Part shown: one piece after another, positions 51,713 to 60,489 of the stretch | How the letters are laid out: each line of letters starts with the position of its first letter | Numbering within the stretch: position 1 is the stretch's first letter | From: JBBDYH01 sp040901795 | GTDB lineage: Bacteria; Planctomycetota; Planctomycetia; Pirellulales; JALHPA01 | Direction of reading: 5' to 3' | Assembly (NCBI GenBank): GCA_040901795.1 | Contig: JBBDYH010000148.1 | Span: 1-64,000, forward strand | DNA length: 64,000 nucleotides | The notes under the pieces: model-generated | Databases searched by the model: none | Seen by the model: only the letters and a program-made list of their open reading frames with translations | Told to the model about the DNA's origin: nothing | Program-made: the position numbers and the translations under genes

Positions 51713-53173
51713 TCATTCCGCCGGCGTACTGCGCCCGGCGGTCTTGTATTGCTCCAGTAACACGGTAAGTCGGGCCACAGTTTCCGGCTCTTGCGACCAC
51801 AGGTTCTTCTGTTCATGAGGATCGTTGGCGAGGTGATACAACTGGCCGAGCGGTTCACCCGGTTTTAGCTTGATAGTGCGTGGCTCGCTGAATCCGTGCG
51901 ATCCAAGCGCAAAGCATAACTTCCACGGCCCTTGCCGAATCGCCAGCGTGCCGTCGCCCGACTGGTGCACGGTGGCCTGGCGAATCGGCTGCTGGCGTGC
52001 TTCGCCGAGTAGCGCGGGCAAAATGTTGTAGCTATCCTCGCCTGCGTCGGCCGGCAGTGAGGTATCAAGGATCGCGGACATCGTGTGCATCAAATCGGTC
52101 AAACAAATCGTTTCGTCGCTCGTCGTGCCCGATTTAATTTGCCCCGGCCATCGCGCGATAAACGGCACTCGATGTCCACCTTCCCAAAGATCGGCCTTTT
52201 GCCCGCGCAAGCCGCCGTTCGCACGATGAGAGTATTGCTCGATATCGCTGGGCAACCAATGCGCGCCGTTATCACTCGTCAGAATTACCAGTGTATTCTC
52301 CGCCAGTCCGTCGTCGGCAAGCGCTGCCAGCACGCGGCCGATCGCGGCATCGGTCTGTACGACGAAGTCGCCATAGTAGCCGGCCTGGCTCTTGCCGCGG
52401 AACTCCGCCGTAGGCATCCACGGTGTATGTGGCGAATTGAGCGCCAGGTACAGGAAGAACGGACGATCCCTGGTTTGCTTTCCGATAAACTCGACCGCCT
52501 TGTCGGTGATCGCCGGCAGCACATCCTCATGCTTGAAACTGGGCGCGATCGCGCCGGCGCGCCAAAATCCCCCGCCGCCGTTGCGACGCATCTGGCTGGC
52601 CGCGATCGTGGCGGTCGGCCGCTCAACGGCGCGATCGTTCTCGACAAATACGTACGGCGGAAAATCGAGCGACGATGGAATGCCAAAGGCGTAATCGAAG
52701 CCGACGGTGTGCGGGCCTGCCGGAAAGGGCCGGTCATAATCGGTCGGCTTCTTGTCCCCCAGACCAAGGTGCCACTTGCCCACCGCGCCAGTCGTGTAGC
52801 CGTGCTGCTTGAGGAGCGATGCCACGGTCAAGCGATCCGGCTCGATGAGCAGCGGATCGTATCCTTGCAGCACGCCACTTTTAAGCGAAGTCCGCCAACT
52901 GTAGCGGCCGGTGAGAATGCCGTAGCGCGTGGGCGTACAAACCGCCGACGGCGAATGCGCGTCCGTGAATCGAATCCCCTCGCTGGCCAACCGATCGCAG
53001 TGCGGCGTCGGGATCTTCGACTCGGCGTTGTAACAGCGCAAGTCGCCGTAGCCGAGGTCGTCGGCAAGTATGAAGACGACGTTTGGGCGATTCGCAGGCG
53101 CGTCGGCGGCGGCGACAAATGCACTGATAAGCGAACCGATGAAGAGTGCCATGAAACCGGCGCGTTGGATCAT
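51713..53173 (-). CDS. Arylsulfatase-type sulfatase
   Basis: A 486-residue exported sulfatase with a signal peptide (ALFIGSLISAFVAAADA). The metal-binding VVFILADDLGYGDLRC and the formylglycine site CTPTRYGILTGR (Cys at about residue 79, CxPxR) are clear. GKWHLGLG, TSDNGAHWLPSD and HR near 345 complete the active site. The Cys must be converted to formylglycine by a maturase, which is not in this window. It removes sulfate from an external glycan or ester. Its start overlaps the xseA stop by four bases (ATGA) with GAGGGAC upstream, an odd pairing with a DNA-repair gene. Confidence 0.93.
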   Translation of the reverse strand: MIQRAGFMALFIGSLISAFVAAADAPANRPNVVFILADDLGYGDLRCYNAESKIPTPHCDRLASEGIRFTDAHSPSAVCTPTRYGILTGRYSWRTSLKSGVLQGYDPLLIEPDRLTVASLLKQHGYTTGAVGKWHLGLGDKKPTDYDRPFPAGPHTVGFDYAFGIPSSLDFPPYVFVENDRAVERPTATIAASQMRRNGGGGFWRAGAIAPSFKHEDVLPAITDKAVEFIGKQTRDRPFFLYLALNSPHTPWMPTAEFRGKSQAGYYGDFVVQTDAAIGRVLAALADDGLAENTLVILTSDNGAHWLPSDIEQYSHRANGGLRGQKADLWEGGHRVPFIARWPGQIKSGTTSDETICLTDLMHTMSAILDTSLPADAGEDSYNILPALLGEARQQPIRQATVHQSGDGTLAIRQGPWKLCFALGSHGFSEPRTIKLKPGEPLGQLYHLANDPHEQKNLWSQEPETVARLTVLLEQYKTAGRSTPAE

Positions 53174-54429
53174 ATTGTCCCTCCTTCGCTTTCCACGTGC
53201 TGCACTTCACTAATCGCCTGGCCGTGCGCAAACCGCGTGCGAATCTGATCGCCGGCATGTAGCACCACCGCGTCGTCAACGAGCCGACCATCAGAGATGC
53301 GTGTCGTCAGGCTGTACCCGCGCCCCAGGATAGCCAATGGACTGAGCGAGTCCAATTGGGCAGCTAATGCGTTGAGCACGCTCTTTGCGCTTGCCAGCAG
53401 GTGTCTGGCTCCTCGGCCCATGCGCGACGCAATAGAATCCAGATCGCGCGCATAGTTCAATACGCGATCAAACGGCCGGCGAAACGCCCGATGCACGGCG
53501 ATTTGCTCCAAACGCCGTCGCGCCTCAGCCGCGCGTCGGCGAAGCGCTCGGATCAATCGCTGTTGCCGGACGGTCAACGCCGCTTGCACTTCATCGGCCG
53601 CCGGTACAACGCGCTCAGCCGCTTCGCTGGGGGTGAGCGCCCGCACGTCGGCTGCCAGATCTGAAAGCGTGACATCGATCTCATGCCCCACCGCCGACAC
53701 GACCGGCAACTGGCTGCCGGCGATCGCCCGCACAACCACTTCCTCGTTGAACGCCCACAGGTCTTCGAGGCTTCCTCCGCCGCGGCCGACGACGAGCACA
53801 TCCACCGCGTGATCCGTTCCGGCCAGCCGATTTGCCGTGTCGATTCCGGCGGCGATCTCCGCGGCAGAGCCGTCCCCCTGGACACGGGCGGGGATGATGA
53901 GAACGCTCGCGCCGCGCCAACGTCGCTGGAGCACCTGCAAAAAGTCCCGCACAGCGGCGCCGGTCGGACTGGTGACAAAGCCGATTCGCCGAGGGAACGT
54001 TGGCAACGGGCGCTTCCGAGCTGGATCAAACAGCCCCTCGGCCGCCAGTTTCTCGCGCAGCTTCCGCAGCGCAAGCTCCAAGGCCCCAACGCCGCGCGGC
54101 TGGATTTCCTCAATGACTAACTGGTACTGGCCGCGCGGCGGGTACAGGTCGATGTGTCCACGACAAATCACTTCCAACCCATCGTGCGGCTCGAAGCGGA
54201 GCCGGCTCGCGACGGTTCGCCAAATGACGGCCTTAATCTGCGCCTGATCGTCCTTGAGCGTGAGGTAGCAATGCCCGGATTGCGGTTTCGAGAAATTCGA
54301 GATTTCGCCGGCCACCCAGACTGAGGGGAACGTCGCCTCGACCAACTCTTTGAGGAACAACGTGAGCTGGGAGACCGAGAGGATCGGCTCGGGGGTTGCC
54401 AGCGACTTGATTGGCTCCGCATACGTCAT
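53170..54429 (-). CDS. xseA: Exodeoxyribonuclease VII large subunit
   Basis: A 419-residue nuclease subunit that degrades single-stranded DNA with XseB. The start is at the ATG at 54429; a TTG three codons earlier is less likely. The N-terminal OB fold has LSVSQLTLFLKELVEATFPS and WVAGEISNFSKPQSGHCYLTL. The catalytic core has RIGFVTSPTGAAVRDFL, VLVVGRGGGSLEDLWAFNEE and VSAVGHEIDVTLSD. A helical region and the end LSPLAILGRGYSLT follow. No xseB-like small gene is next to it. Downstream comes a sulfatase, upstream a DUF374 acyltransferase. Confidence 0.95.
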   Translation of the reverse strand: MTYAEPIKSLATPEPILSVSQLTLFLKELVEATFPSVWVAGEISNFSKPQSGHCYLTLKDDQAQIKAVIWRTVASRLRFEPHDGLEVICRGHIDLYPPRGQYQLVIEEIQPRGVGALELALRKLREKLAAEGLFDPARKRPLPTFPRRIGFVTSPTGAAVRDFLQVLQRRWRGASVLIIPARVQGDGSAAEIAAGIDTANRLAGTDHAVDVLVVGRGGGSLEDLWAFNEEVVVRAIAGSQLPVVSAVGHEIDVTLSDLAADVRALTPSEAAERVVPAADEVQAALTVRQQRLIRALRRRAAEARRRLEQIAVHRAFRRPFDRVLNYARDLDSIASRMGRGARHLLASAKSVLNALAAQLDSLSPLAILGRGYSLTTRISDGRLVDDAVVLHAGDQIRTRFAHGQAISEVQHVESEGGTI

Positions 54430-54478
54430 GCAGGCCAATATACCGGGGACCCGAAGAAGCGACGAGTGAGCGCCCGCG

Positions 54479-55288
54479 CTATGCCGCTTTGCGCGGCGAC
54501 GGCGCAGGCAGAGTCGGGCGCTTCGAAACAGGTGGCATCGGTCCGCGGAGCAAGTGCGGCGGATGAACGTACTGATGGCGATGCGGCGACGGCTCGCGAC
54601 GAACCTCTGTTTCGTTCAGTTTGCGTGTGCCGGATTCGGCCCAAGCTTCGGCTTCTAAGGTCAACCGATTGAGTAATGTCTCGACGTGCTGCCGGTAGTG
54701 CTCGATGCCGGCGCGGTCCAGGTCGCTGGGCAATTGAATCGCGGGGCTGAGGACGGTGCGGGCGCGCGAATACGGACGCGGAAGGGCGAAGCGGTCCCAG
54801 GACTTCATCCGCCACGGCCGATCGTAGCCAATACCGGCCGCCACAATGGGCAGCCCTAATTTGCTGGCCAGGTAAATCGGCCCCTGGGCGAGTTTCCGGC
54901 GCGGGCCGCGCGGGCCGTCAGGTGTAATTGCCAGGTTACGGCCGCGGCTATTTTCCATCAGCTCTCGAAGAGCCGCCGCGCCCCCGCGATACGTCGAGCC
55001 GCGCACGCACTCGAAGCCCATGTGATACGCCGTTCGTGTGAGGATCTCGGCATCGCGATGCTGGCTCAGCAGCAACGTGTAGTTATTGTTGCCGCGAAGG
55101 TAGAGCGGAAAGAGGAGATACTCATGCCAGAGCACAAAGATCTTCTGACCGTCGAATCGGTGGTTCACTGGGTCAACGGTCGGATCGTAGAACGAGCACT
55201 TGTATTCGAGCGTGCTCATCCAGTTCCGCACGGCACACGAGACGAGCAAGCCGCCGAGATCGTGGAGAAAGGGGCTGGTGATTTTCAT
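54479..55288 (-). CDS. DUF374 lysophospholipid acyltransferase-family protein
   Basis: The ATG at 55288, with AAGGA upstream, gives 269 residues; 55309 is possible but its ribosome site would fall in the repeat. The family marks are KIFVLWHEYLLFPLYLRG (HxxxxD replaced by HE), LLLSQHRDAEILTRTA, RGSTYRGGAAALREL, and NLAITPDGPRGPRRKL. Members transfer acyl groups to lipid A or phospholipid precursors. A hydrophobic N-terminus near residue 15 may sit in the inner membrane. The C-terminal tail (RHQYVHPPHLLRGPMPPVSK) is unrelated and likely disordered. Confidence 0.85.
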   Translation of the reverse strand: MKITSPFLHDLGGLLVSCAVRNWMSTLEYKCSFYDPTVDPVNHRFDGQKIFVLWHEYLLFPLYLRGNNNYTLLLSQHRDAEILTRTAYHMGFECVRGSTYRGGAAALRELMENSRGRNLAITPDGPRGPRRKLAQGPIYLASKLGLPIVAAGIGYDRPWRMKSWDRFALPRPYSRARTVLSPAIQLPSDLDRAGIEHYRQHVETLLNRLTLEAEAWAESGTRKLNETEVRREPSPHRHQYVHPPHLLRGPMPPVSKRPTLPAPSPRKAA

Positions 55289-55310
55289 ATGCGCATCCTT
55301 GCGTTGCATT

Positions 55311-55423
55311 CTGTAGGGAACGCCCTCCGTGGCGTGCCGGAATTGCGTTTTGGTGTCGCCCAGTCAACTCGCCCAGCGGAACGGCACCCGCCATGGCGGG
55401 CAAGCTTCGGCCGTTCCCGACAG
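55311..55423. repeat. Composite REP/MITE-like element, copy 2
   Basis: The left end matches the RAYT terminal repeat over its first 25 bases. The right end, inverted, begins CTGTCGGGAACGGCCGAAGC and holds the CCCGCC/GGCGGG hairpin of copy 1. The order of ends is opposite to 49158-49257, so it is the same element turned round. The middle shares a GGTGCC...TTCCG phrase with that copy. It fills the gap before dapF's end. Confidence 0.8.
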
Positions 55424-55427
55424 TGTC

Positions 55428-56294
55428 CTAAACTTCCTTCCATTCGCCGGTAAACACTTCCACCGCCGGCCCGGTCATGTAAACGTGGTTGTTCTCGGCG
55501 CTCCATTCCAGTTCCAGATCGCCGCCGGGCAGATGTGCGAGGATCTTGCGCTCGGTGCGGCCGGTCAGCACACCTGCCACACATACCGCGCTTGCGCCGG
55601 TGCCGCAGGCTAGTGTAATTCCGCTGCCGCGCTCCCACGTGCGCATCGTTACCTCCCGCGGTGAATGAACCTGTACCCAATGAACGTTGATTCGCTGGGG
55701 AAAAACCGTTGCACGCTCAAATTCGGGGCCTTGCTTCTGGACTGGCGCCCGTGCTACATCTTCGCAATATAAGATCAAATGTGGGTTCCCCATAGAAACA
55801 CAGGTAACTCGCGGATCGAGACCGCATTCGTCGAGCATGCTGACCGGCCAGTTCTCGAACATCGGATAGTCGACGATCCGCTCACCCGGCAGCGTGGTCG
55901 GTATCTTTTCCGCTTCAAGGATCGGCTCCCCCATATCGACCCGCACGCGTTCCACGCGCTCATCCTTCAGTTCGACGTCCAAAGTCAGCACACCGCGGCC
56001 GGTTTCGATCTTGAGTTTTGGCGCGCGGCAGATGTCATGGTCGTAGACATACTTGGCGACACAACGCACGCCGTTGCCGCACATCTCAGCTTCGGAGCCG
56101 TCGGCGTTGAACATCCGCATCCGTGCGTCGGCCACCGGCGAGGGGCAGATGAAAATCAGCCCGTCGCCGCCGACGCCGAAATGGCGATCGGAAATCGTGC
56201 GGGCGAGCTCGGCAGGATCGGCGGGAAACGCGTGTTCAAAACAATCGATGTACACATAGTCGTTCCCCGCGCCTTGCATCTTGGTGAACTTCAT
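55428..56294 (-). CDS. dapF: Diaminopimelate epimerase
   Basis: Converts LL- to meso-diaminopimelate for lysine and peptidoglycan. The 288-residue protein has the two-domain symmetric fold. The first catalytic Cys is in EAEMCGNGVRC near residue 72, the second in LACGTGASAVC near residue 230. MKFTKMQGAGNDYVYID at the start and RHFGVGGDGLIFI are typical. The length is normal. Alone on its strand between repeat elements; no other lysine gene is adjacent. Confidence 0.95.
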   Translation of the reverse strand: MKFTKMQGAGNDYVYIDCFEHAFPADPAELARTISDRHFGVGGDGLIFICPSPVADARMRMFNADGSEAEMCGNGVRCVAKYVYDHDICRAPKLKIETGRGVLTLDVELKDERVERVRVDMGEPILEAEKIPTTLPGERIVDYPMFENWPVSMLDECGLDPRVTCVSMGNPHLILYCEDVARAPVQKQGPEFERATVFPQRINVHWVQVHSPREVTMRTWERGSGITLACGTGASAVCVAGVLTGRTERKILAHLPGGDLELEWSAENNHVYMTGPAVEVFTGEWKEV

Positions 56295-56367
56295 GGGAAC
56301 GAATCCTGCTGTATTTTGGGCCGGCTGATTCTACGGAAAGGCCCAAAGCGGAGCAAACCCGAAACAG

Positions 56368-56421
56368 TGTAGTCATCACGCTCCGCGTGATGTTTCCTCT
56401 CGCGGAGCGAGAGGACTACAC
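56368..56421. repeat. Dispersed two-hairpin palindrome, copy 1
   Basis: Two hairpins: ATCACG-CTCCG-CGTGAT (56375-56391) and CCTCTCGC-GGA-GCGAGAGG (56396-56414), flanked by TGTAG and CTACA. A relative lies at 60136-60192. Confidence 0.8.
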
Positions 56422-56424
56422 AAG

Positions 56425-56757
56425 TTAGCCTGTCAAATCAAGGTGTGCGCCAGTCGTGCCGGTCAGATCCTTGCTTTGGCGGAGCGGCGGCGACTCGATC
56501 GCCGGGTCGACGGAGTCCTTCTGCCTGGCGTTGGCGCCGACTTCCCACAGCCGCCGGCCATCGGCGTCGCGCTCGTTCGTGTCGTGTTCATCACCGTCGG
56601 TTTCACCAATGCCGGCAGCGCTTTCGGCGAGCAGATTGTTTTTGACTTCGCCTTGCTGGCGGGCGGTGTCATGCTGAACGCGCTCGGTGTCCGCGCCGCG
56701 CTGGAGAGCAGGCGTCGCGGCAATGCTGCCGAAAAACCCTAACGGTCCGACGCTCAT
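56425..56757 (-). CDS. Small conserved-looking soluble protein, unknown
   Basis: A 110-residue protein preceded by a strong AGGAGG seven bases before the ATG. It starts MSVGPLGFFGSIAATPALQRG, then is glutamine/acid-rich (VQHDTARQQGEVKNNLLAES). A segment AAGIGETDGDEHDTNERDADGRR follows, and it ends LRQSKDLTGTTGAHLDL. It has no membrane segment and looks partly disordered. I do not recognise the family. The good ribosome site and non-random composition support a real gene. Confidence 0.6.
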   Translation of the reverse strand: MSVGPLGFFGSIAATPALQRGADTERVQHDTARQQGEVKNNLLAESAAGIGETDGDEHDTNERDADGRRLWEVGANARQKDSVDPAIESPPLRQSKDLTGTTGAHLDLTG

Positions 56758-56903
56758 GGGTTTGCCTCCTGCTCAAAGACGGAGACTGGGGGTGGATTCT
56801 GAAAGCGGTACTGAAAGTTTAGGTCATGACGGAGCATTCAGGGCGTTGGGGTTCAATCTTTCGGGCTGCACGGACAAGCTAAAGCTTGGACTCCAACGCA
56901 CTC

Positions 56904-59900
56904 CTACCGCCTCCCACCACCAGGCACGGCGGCCTGTGTCGATGGCTGCGGCAGCGGCAGCGGTTGCACCCGTGGCTGCATGCCAGCTTGCAATTGCTCC
57001 AGCACCTGGTTGATGCCGGGAAAGGCTTCGCGATGAATGCTCGGGCTGGCCAGGTTGCCGTCCACGCGAATCTGCATAATCTGCTGGCTTGCCTGTCCCA
57101 TCACGTTCTTGAACAGCGGCAACTGCCAATCGCTGCGGCCCACGATCGCGCTCAGTGTCGCCTGAATGTCGCTGTTGAGGTTCATCTCGCCCGTTCCCAC
57201 CAGGCTGATCGCGTCGCCTGCAAATTCGATGCGATCCAAGTAGATGTGTTCACCGTCGATGCGAAAGTTCGCATCGCTGTTGGTGAATCCCGTGTTGTCG
57301 GGGAGGCGAATGCTCAAGATGGACAACAATTGCACCATCAGCGGCAGCTCGTAAATGTCCGCTTCGCGCAGCCAAACCTGACCATAGCCCTCCATCGCAT
57401 GAACGCCGGCGCCCCGGCCGCCCAGCACGAGCCCCGCGCCGACTCTGCCTTTGAGTCGTTGTTTTCCAGCAAGCTGCTCGCGCGCGAGGCGCTCCAGATC
57501 CCCGTTGCTCAACGTCGCCTGAAGCACATAATCGGGCGGCTCCCGCAGGCTAACCGACAGATCGGCGACGACCGTGCCCCCATACAGTTTGGCGGTCATC
57601 CGCCGTGGCGCCTGGTTCAATTGGGGTGGCCGGGCATGCGTTCCAAGGATGACTTTTTGGTCGTCGATCCATAGCGGGCCACGCAAATCCGTAAACTGAA
57701 ACTCCTTGAACGCGAGGCTGTCGATCGTCAACTCGCCAGCAGACCAAAGCCGCCGGCCGTCGTGCTGACCTTCCAGGTGCAGCATGCCCCTGACGTTTTC
57801 TAAAAGCACGCCCGCAGTGATGGATGATTGATGCACGGTGAAGTCGAGGTTCCAAGCGGATTTCAGCGGATCACCCGTAACACCACTTCCCGCCAGGTCG
57901 AAGCTGCCATAGAGGTTAATCGCGCCTGTCGGCTTAAGCTGCAGCCCCACTTTCTTGAGCGCGGGAGGCAGGGCCGCCAATAGCTCTGGGTCTGCCCGCA
58001 GTTGATCGGCCGTCAGCCGCTTGAAGTGCAGCCGCCAGGCGCCTTCGTTGAACCTGCAGTAGCCGGTCGCCGAGACCTTAGTACGGCCGTGGACAGCGCG
58101 TAGCTCCGCGAAATCGACGCGATCCTCATCGGAGCTATAGACAAATACCGGTCGTTCTCCGCCGCTGCCGCGCAAGCGCTCCAATCGGTACGGGAACTGG
58201 ACCGGTTCCAGAGAGGCATTGTCGCCGAATTGATTGATGCGAACCGCAATGCTCGGCTTGCGGCTGCCGGCGATGTACTTCACATCGACTCCGAGATCGA
58301 TCGAGCCGCGCGGCCGCAAGTCGTTCCATACCTTTCGCGCGGGCGCCGGCAATGCGTCACGCAGTTCTTCTTCCAGTGCAATTCCCTGCCCGTCGAAGTG
58401 GAGCGTTAGCTCGCTCCCCTCGTCGGTGTGTTGCAGCCGGGCTCGGCAGAGAATTTGGCCGATGTCGTTGTTCCCTTTCAGGTCATCCGACCACCAGGCC
58501 CCGTCCCGCATTTGCACAGTGCCGCGAATATTGCTGATCGGATAAGCAAACTTATCGTAGCGGACGGAGCCGTGTTGCAAACGCAGTGCGAGTTCCTGAT
58601 GTGGTCGCGCCTGCTGTGCGTCATCACGAAAAACATTCAACACGAAACCAAACGTGCCAGTCGGGTTGAGCGAGCGAACAATGTCTCGCGGTTTTCCGCG
58701 AAGGGCATCGATGATCCTCGGCTCGATTGACAGATCCTCACCGCGGATTTCGACGCCCCCGGTGAACGCGGGACCAGGATCGTTCACCAGCCCCCTAATG
58801 GTGATGTCCCTTCCCGCGGCCTGCGCTACAAGGTTGAGCGATAGTCGGTTATCCTTCAATTCGACGATGCCCCGTCCTCGATCGACGCGATACGGAAACT
58901 TGTAGTACGTGAAGGACACATTGCGGCAGTCCACCGTGGCTTCCGGCCGCCACTCACTTCCGTCGAACCACAACTTGAGGTGAGCATCAATTTCCCCCGC
59001 GGGCTCGAAATTACGCCAATGCGTCAGCAACTGCGGGCTGAGAATTGCCTCCCAGTTGCGCCCGACGAACAATTGCTTGGCGATGATATCAAGGAATAAG
59101 GGCGCCTTGGATGAAAAGCCGTCGAGACGTGCGTAAGCATTCAGCGACGACTGTCCAAACTTGCACATCAATTCCTTGACGACCAGCCCGCTGTTATTTG
59201 CGTGAAAGTCAGCGGTCAGCTCCGTAAGGGCCTGTGGCAGTCGTGGATCATCGTATCGCCCACGAGAGATGTGGCCGTCGACGCTAAACGTCCACGGCTG
59301 TTCCTCCAAGGGGCGATGAATCACTGCAAACGTCAGCCCACAGGTCGCGCGTAACGAAGCGATTGCGGCAAATGGTTCGGCAAGTTCCGCCGGCAGTGCG
59401 CTGCGGAACTCGGGCGAAATGTCGAGCCCATTGATCACCCCTTGCTCAACGTGAAAATCTTCGCCGTTCGCTTCCAATCGTCCGGCCATGGTCACGCGCT
59501 GAAAGTAATCGCCGCCGCACGAGGCTTTGAAGCGGACGGGTTCGTCGCCTCCGGCATGTTCTTCGGTTAGCGGATGTAGTTCGAGATTAATTTCGCGCAG
59601 CGTAAAGGTGGGCGAGTTCGGCCGTGTGGAGTCGATAAGTTCCAGCACGCCATTCTCGATGACGGTCTCGAGTCGATGTTTGCCGAACTTGGGGCAAGGC
59701 AGTAATCGAGCGGCGCTCCAGCGGCCGTCGGCCAGCCGCGTGGCGCGAATTCGCGGACGGCGAACGCGCACGTGCTCAATTTTCGGCTGGCCGCTCAGAA
59801 ACTCCTGCAGTTCCGTGCGACAAGCAAGTAAGATCTCGTCGAAGTAAGCCAGCTCCGCCGACGGCCCTGAAAGCTGGGGGTCGGAGATCGTGATGCCGCG

Positions 59901-60149
59901 GATCTCAATACCTTCGCCATTCACGAGCAGCGCCGAGCGCACTTCGACGTCGAGACCCACATAATGCGTGGCGAGCATTTCGAGGACGCGGCGACGAATT
60001 TCATCATTGACGTGGTTGTAGTAATAGAGTCCCGCTCCCACCGCCGCGGCCAGGGCGACGAGGCTCGTGTACTTGACGCACGACCAACAGAAATGGAACG
60101 GGCGAGGGGGGATAACTGCGATTCCTTTCGCGGACAGTGTAGCTATCAC
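56904..60149 (-). CDS. AsmA-like very large membrane-anchored protein
   Basis: A 1081-residue protein with one N-terminal transmembrane segment (YTSLVALAAAVGAGLYYYNHV near residues 28-48) and a long beta-rich body, as in AsmA/YhdP-type proteins that span the envelope and carry lipids. The C-terminal part near 900-1050 (ISLVGTGEMNLNSDIQATL, and SWQLPLF-like DWQLPLFKNVMGQ) matches the AsmA-like C-terminal region. The start is a GTG at 60149, which lies inside a dispersed palindrome (60136-60192). No ATG is available before the membrane segment. It is divergent from the MFS gene. Confidence 0.75.
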   Translation of the reverse strand: MIATLSAKGIAVIPPRPFHFCWSCVKYTSLVALAAAVGAGLYYYNHVNDEIRRRVLEMLATHYVGLDVEVRSALLVNGEGIEIRGITISDPQLSGPSAELAYFDEILLACRTELQEFLSGQPKIEHVRVRRPRIRATRLADGRWSAARLLPCPKFGKHRLETVIENGVLELIDSTRPNSPTFTLREINLELHPLTEEHAGGDEPVRFKASCGGDYFQRVTMAGRLEANGEDFHVEQGVINGLDISPEFRSALPAELAEPFAAIASLRATCGLTFAVIHRPLEEQPWTFSVDGHISRGRYDDPRLPQALTELTADFHANNSGLVVKELMCKFGQSSLNAYARLDGFSSKAPLFLDIIAKQLFVGRNWEAILSPQLLTHWRNFEPAGEIDAHLKLWFDGSEWRPEATVDCRNVSFTYYKFPYRVDRGRGIVELKDNRLSLNLVAQAAGRDITIRGLVNDPGPAFTGGVEIRGEDLSIEPRIIDALRGKPRDIVRSLNPTGTFGFVLNVFRDDAQQARPHQELALRLQHGSVRYDKFAYPISNIRGTVQMRDGAWWSDDLKGNNDIGQILCRARLQHTDEGSELTLHFDGQGIALEEELRDALPAPARKVWNDLRPRGSIDLGVDVKYIAGSRKPSIAVRINQFGDNASLEPVQFPYRLERLRGSGGERPVFVYSSDEDRVDFAELRAVHGRTKVSATGYCRFNEGAWRLHFKRLTADQLRADPELLAALPPALKKVGLQLKPTGAINLYGSFDLAGSGVTGDPLKSAWNLDFTVHQSSITAGVLLENVRGMLHLEGQHDGRRLWSAGELTIDSLAFKEFQFTDLRGPLWIDDQKVILGTHARPPQLNQAPRRMTAKLYGGTVVADLSVSLREPPDYVLQATLSNGDLERLAREQLAGKQRLKGRVGAGLVLGGRGAGVHAMEGYGQVWLREADIYELPLMVQLLSILSIRLPDNTGFTNSDANFRIDGEHIYLDRIEFAGDAISLVGTGEMNLNSDIQATLSAIVGRSDWQLPLFKNVMGQASQQIMQIRVDGNLASPSIHREAFPGINQVLEQLQAGMQPRVQPLPLPQPSTQAAVPGGGRR

Positions 60150-60192
60150 GCTCCGCGCGATGATACATCCTCGCGCGGAGCGAGAGGGCTAC
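60136..60192. repeat. Dispersed two-hairpin palindrome, copy 2
   Basis: A relative of 56368-56421: the same ACAGTGTAG start, then ATCACGCTCCGCG and a CTCGCGCGGAGCGAGAG arm. It contains the apparent GTG start codon of the AsmA-like gene. Confidence 0.75.
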
Positions 60193-60489
60193 GAAACGGC
60201 AGACGGAGGCCGGCCTATCACATGGGCGCAAGCCGGCCAAAATAGGCAGGAATGGTAATCAGCGCCGCCCGCACGGGTCAAGGTCGGCGAGTCGCAGCTC
60301 GACAGGTGTGAAGCCGTGCCGGCGATGCGGTCTCTAACGACCCAAGGCCACAGAATTGCCTGGAATCCGCAAAGCCCGTTCGTTTACTTCGCTCGCGGTC
60401 TGGGTATACTCGGAGGCACGGTGAATTCGGGGGAGTTCCGCCGCTCAGATTCCGGCCGGGCCACACTTTTCGAGGGAGCACACGCGCCA

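Noticed and set aside
52085..53248. 387-codon plus-strand frame over the sulfatase
   Set aside because: Antisense of the sulfatase, whose motifs are clear on the minus strand.
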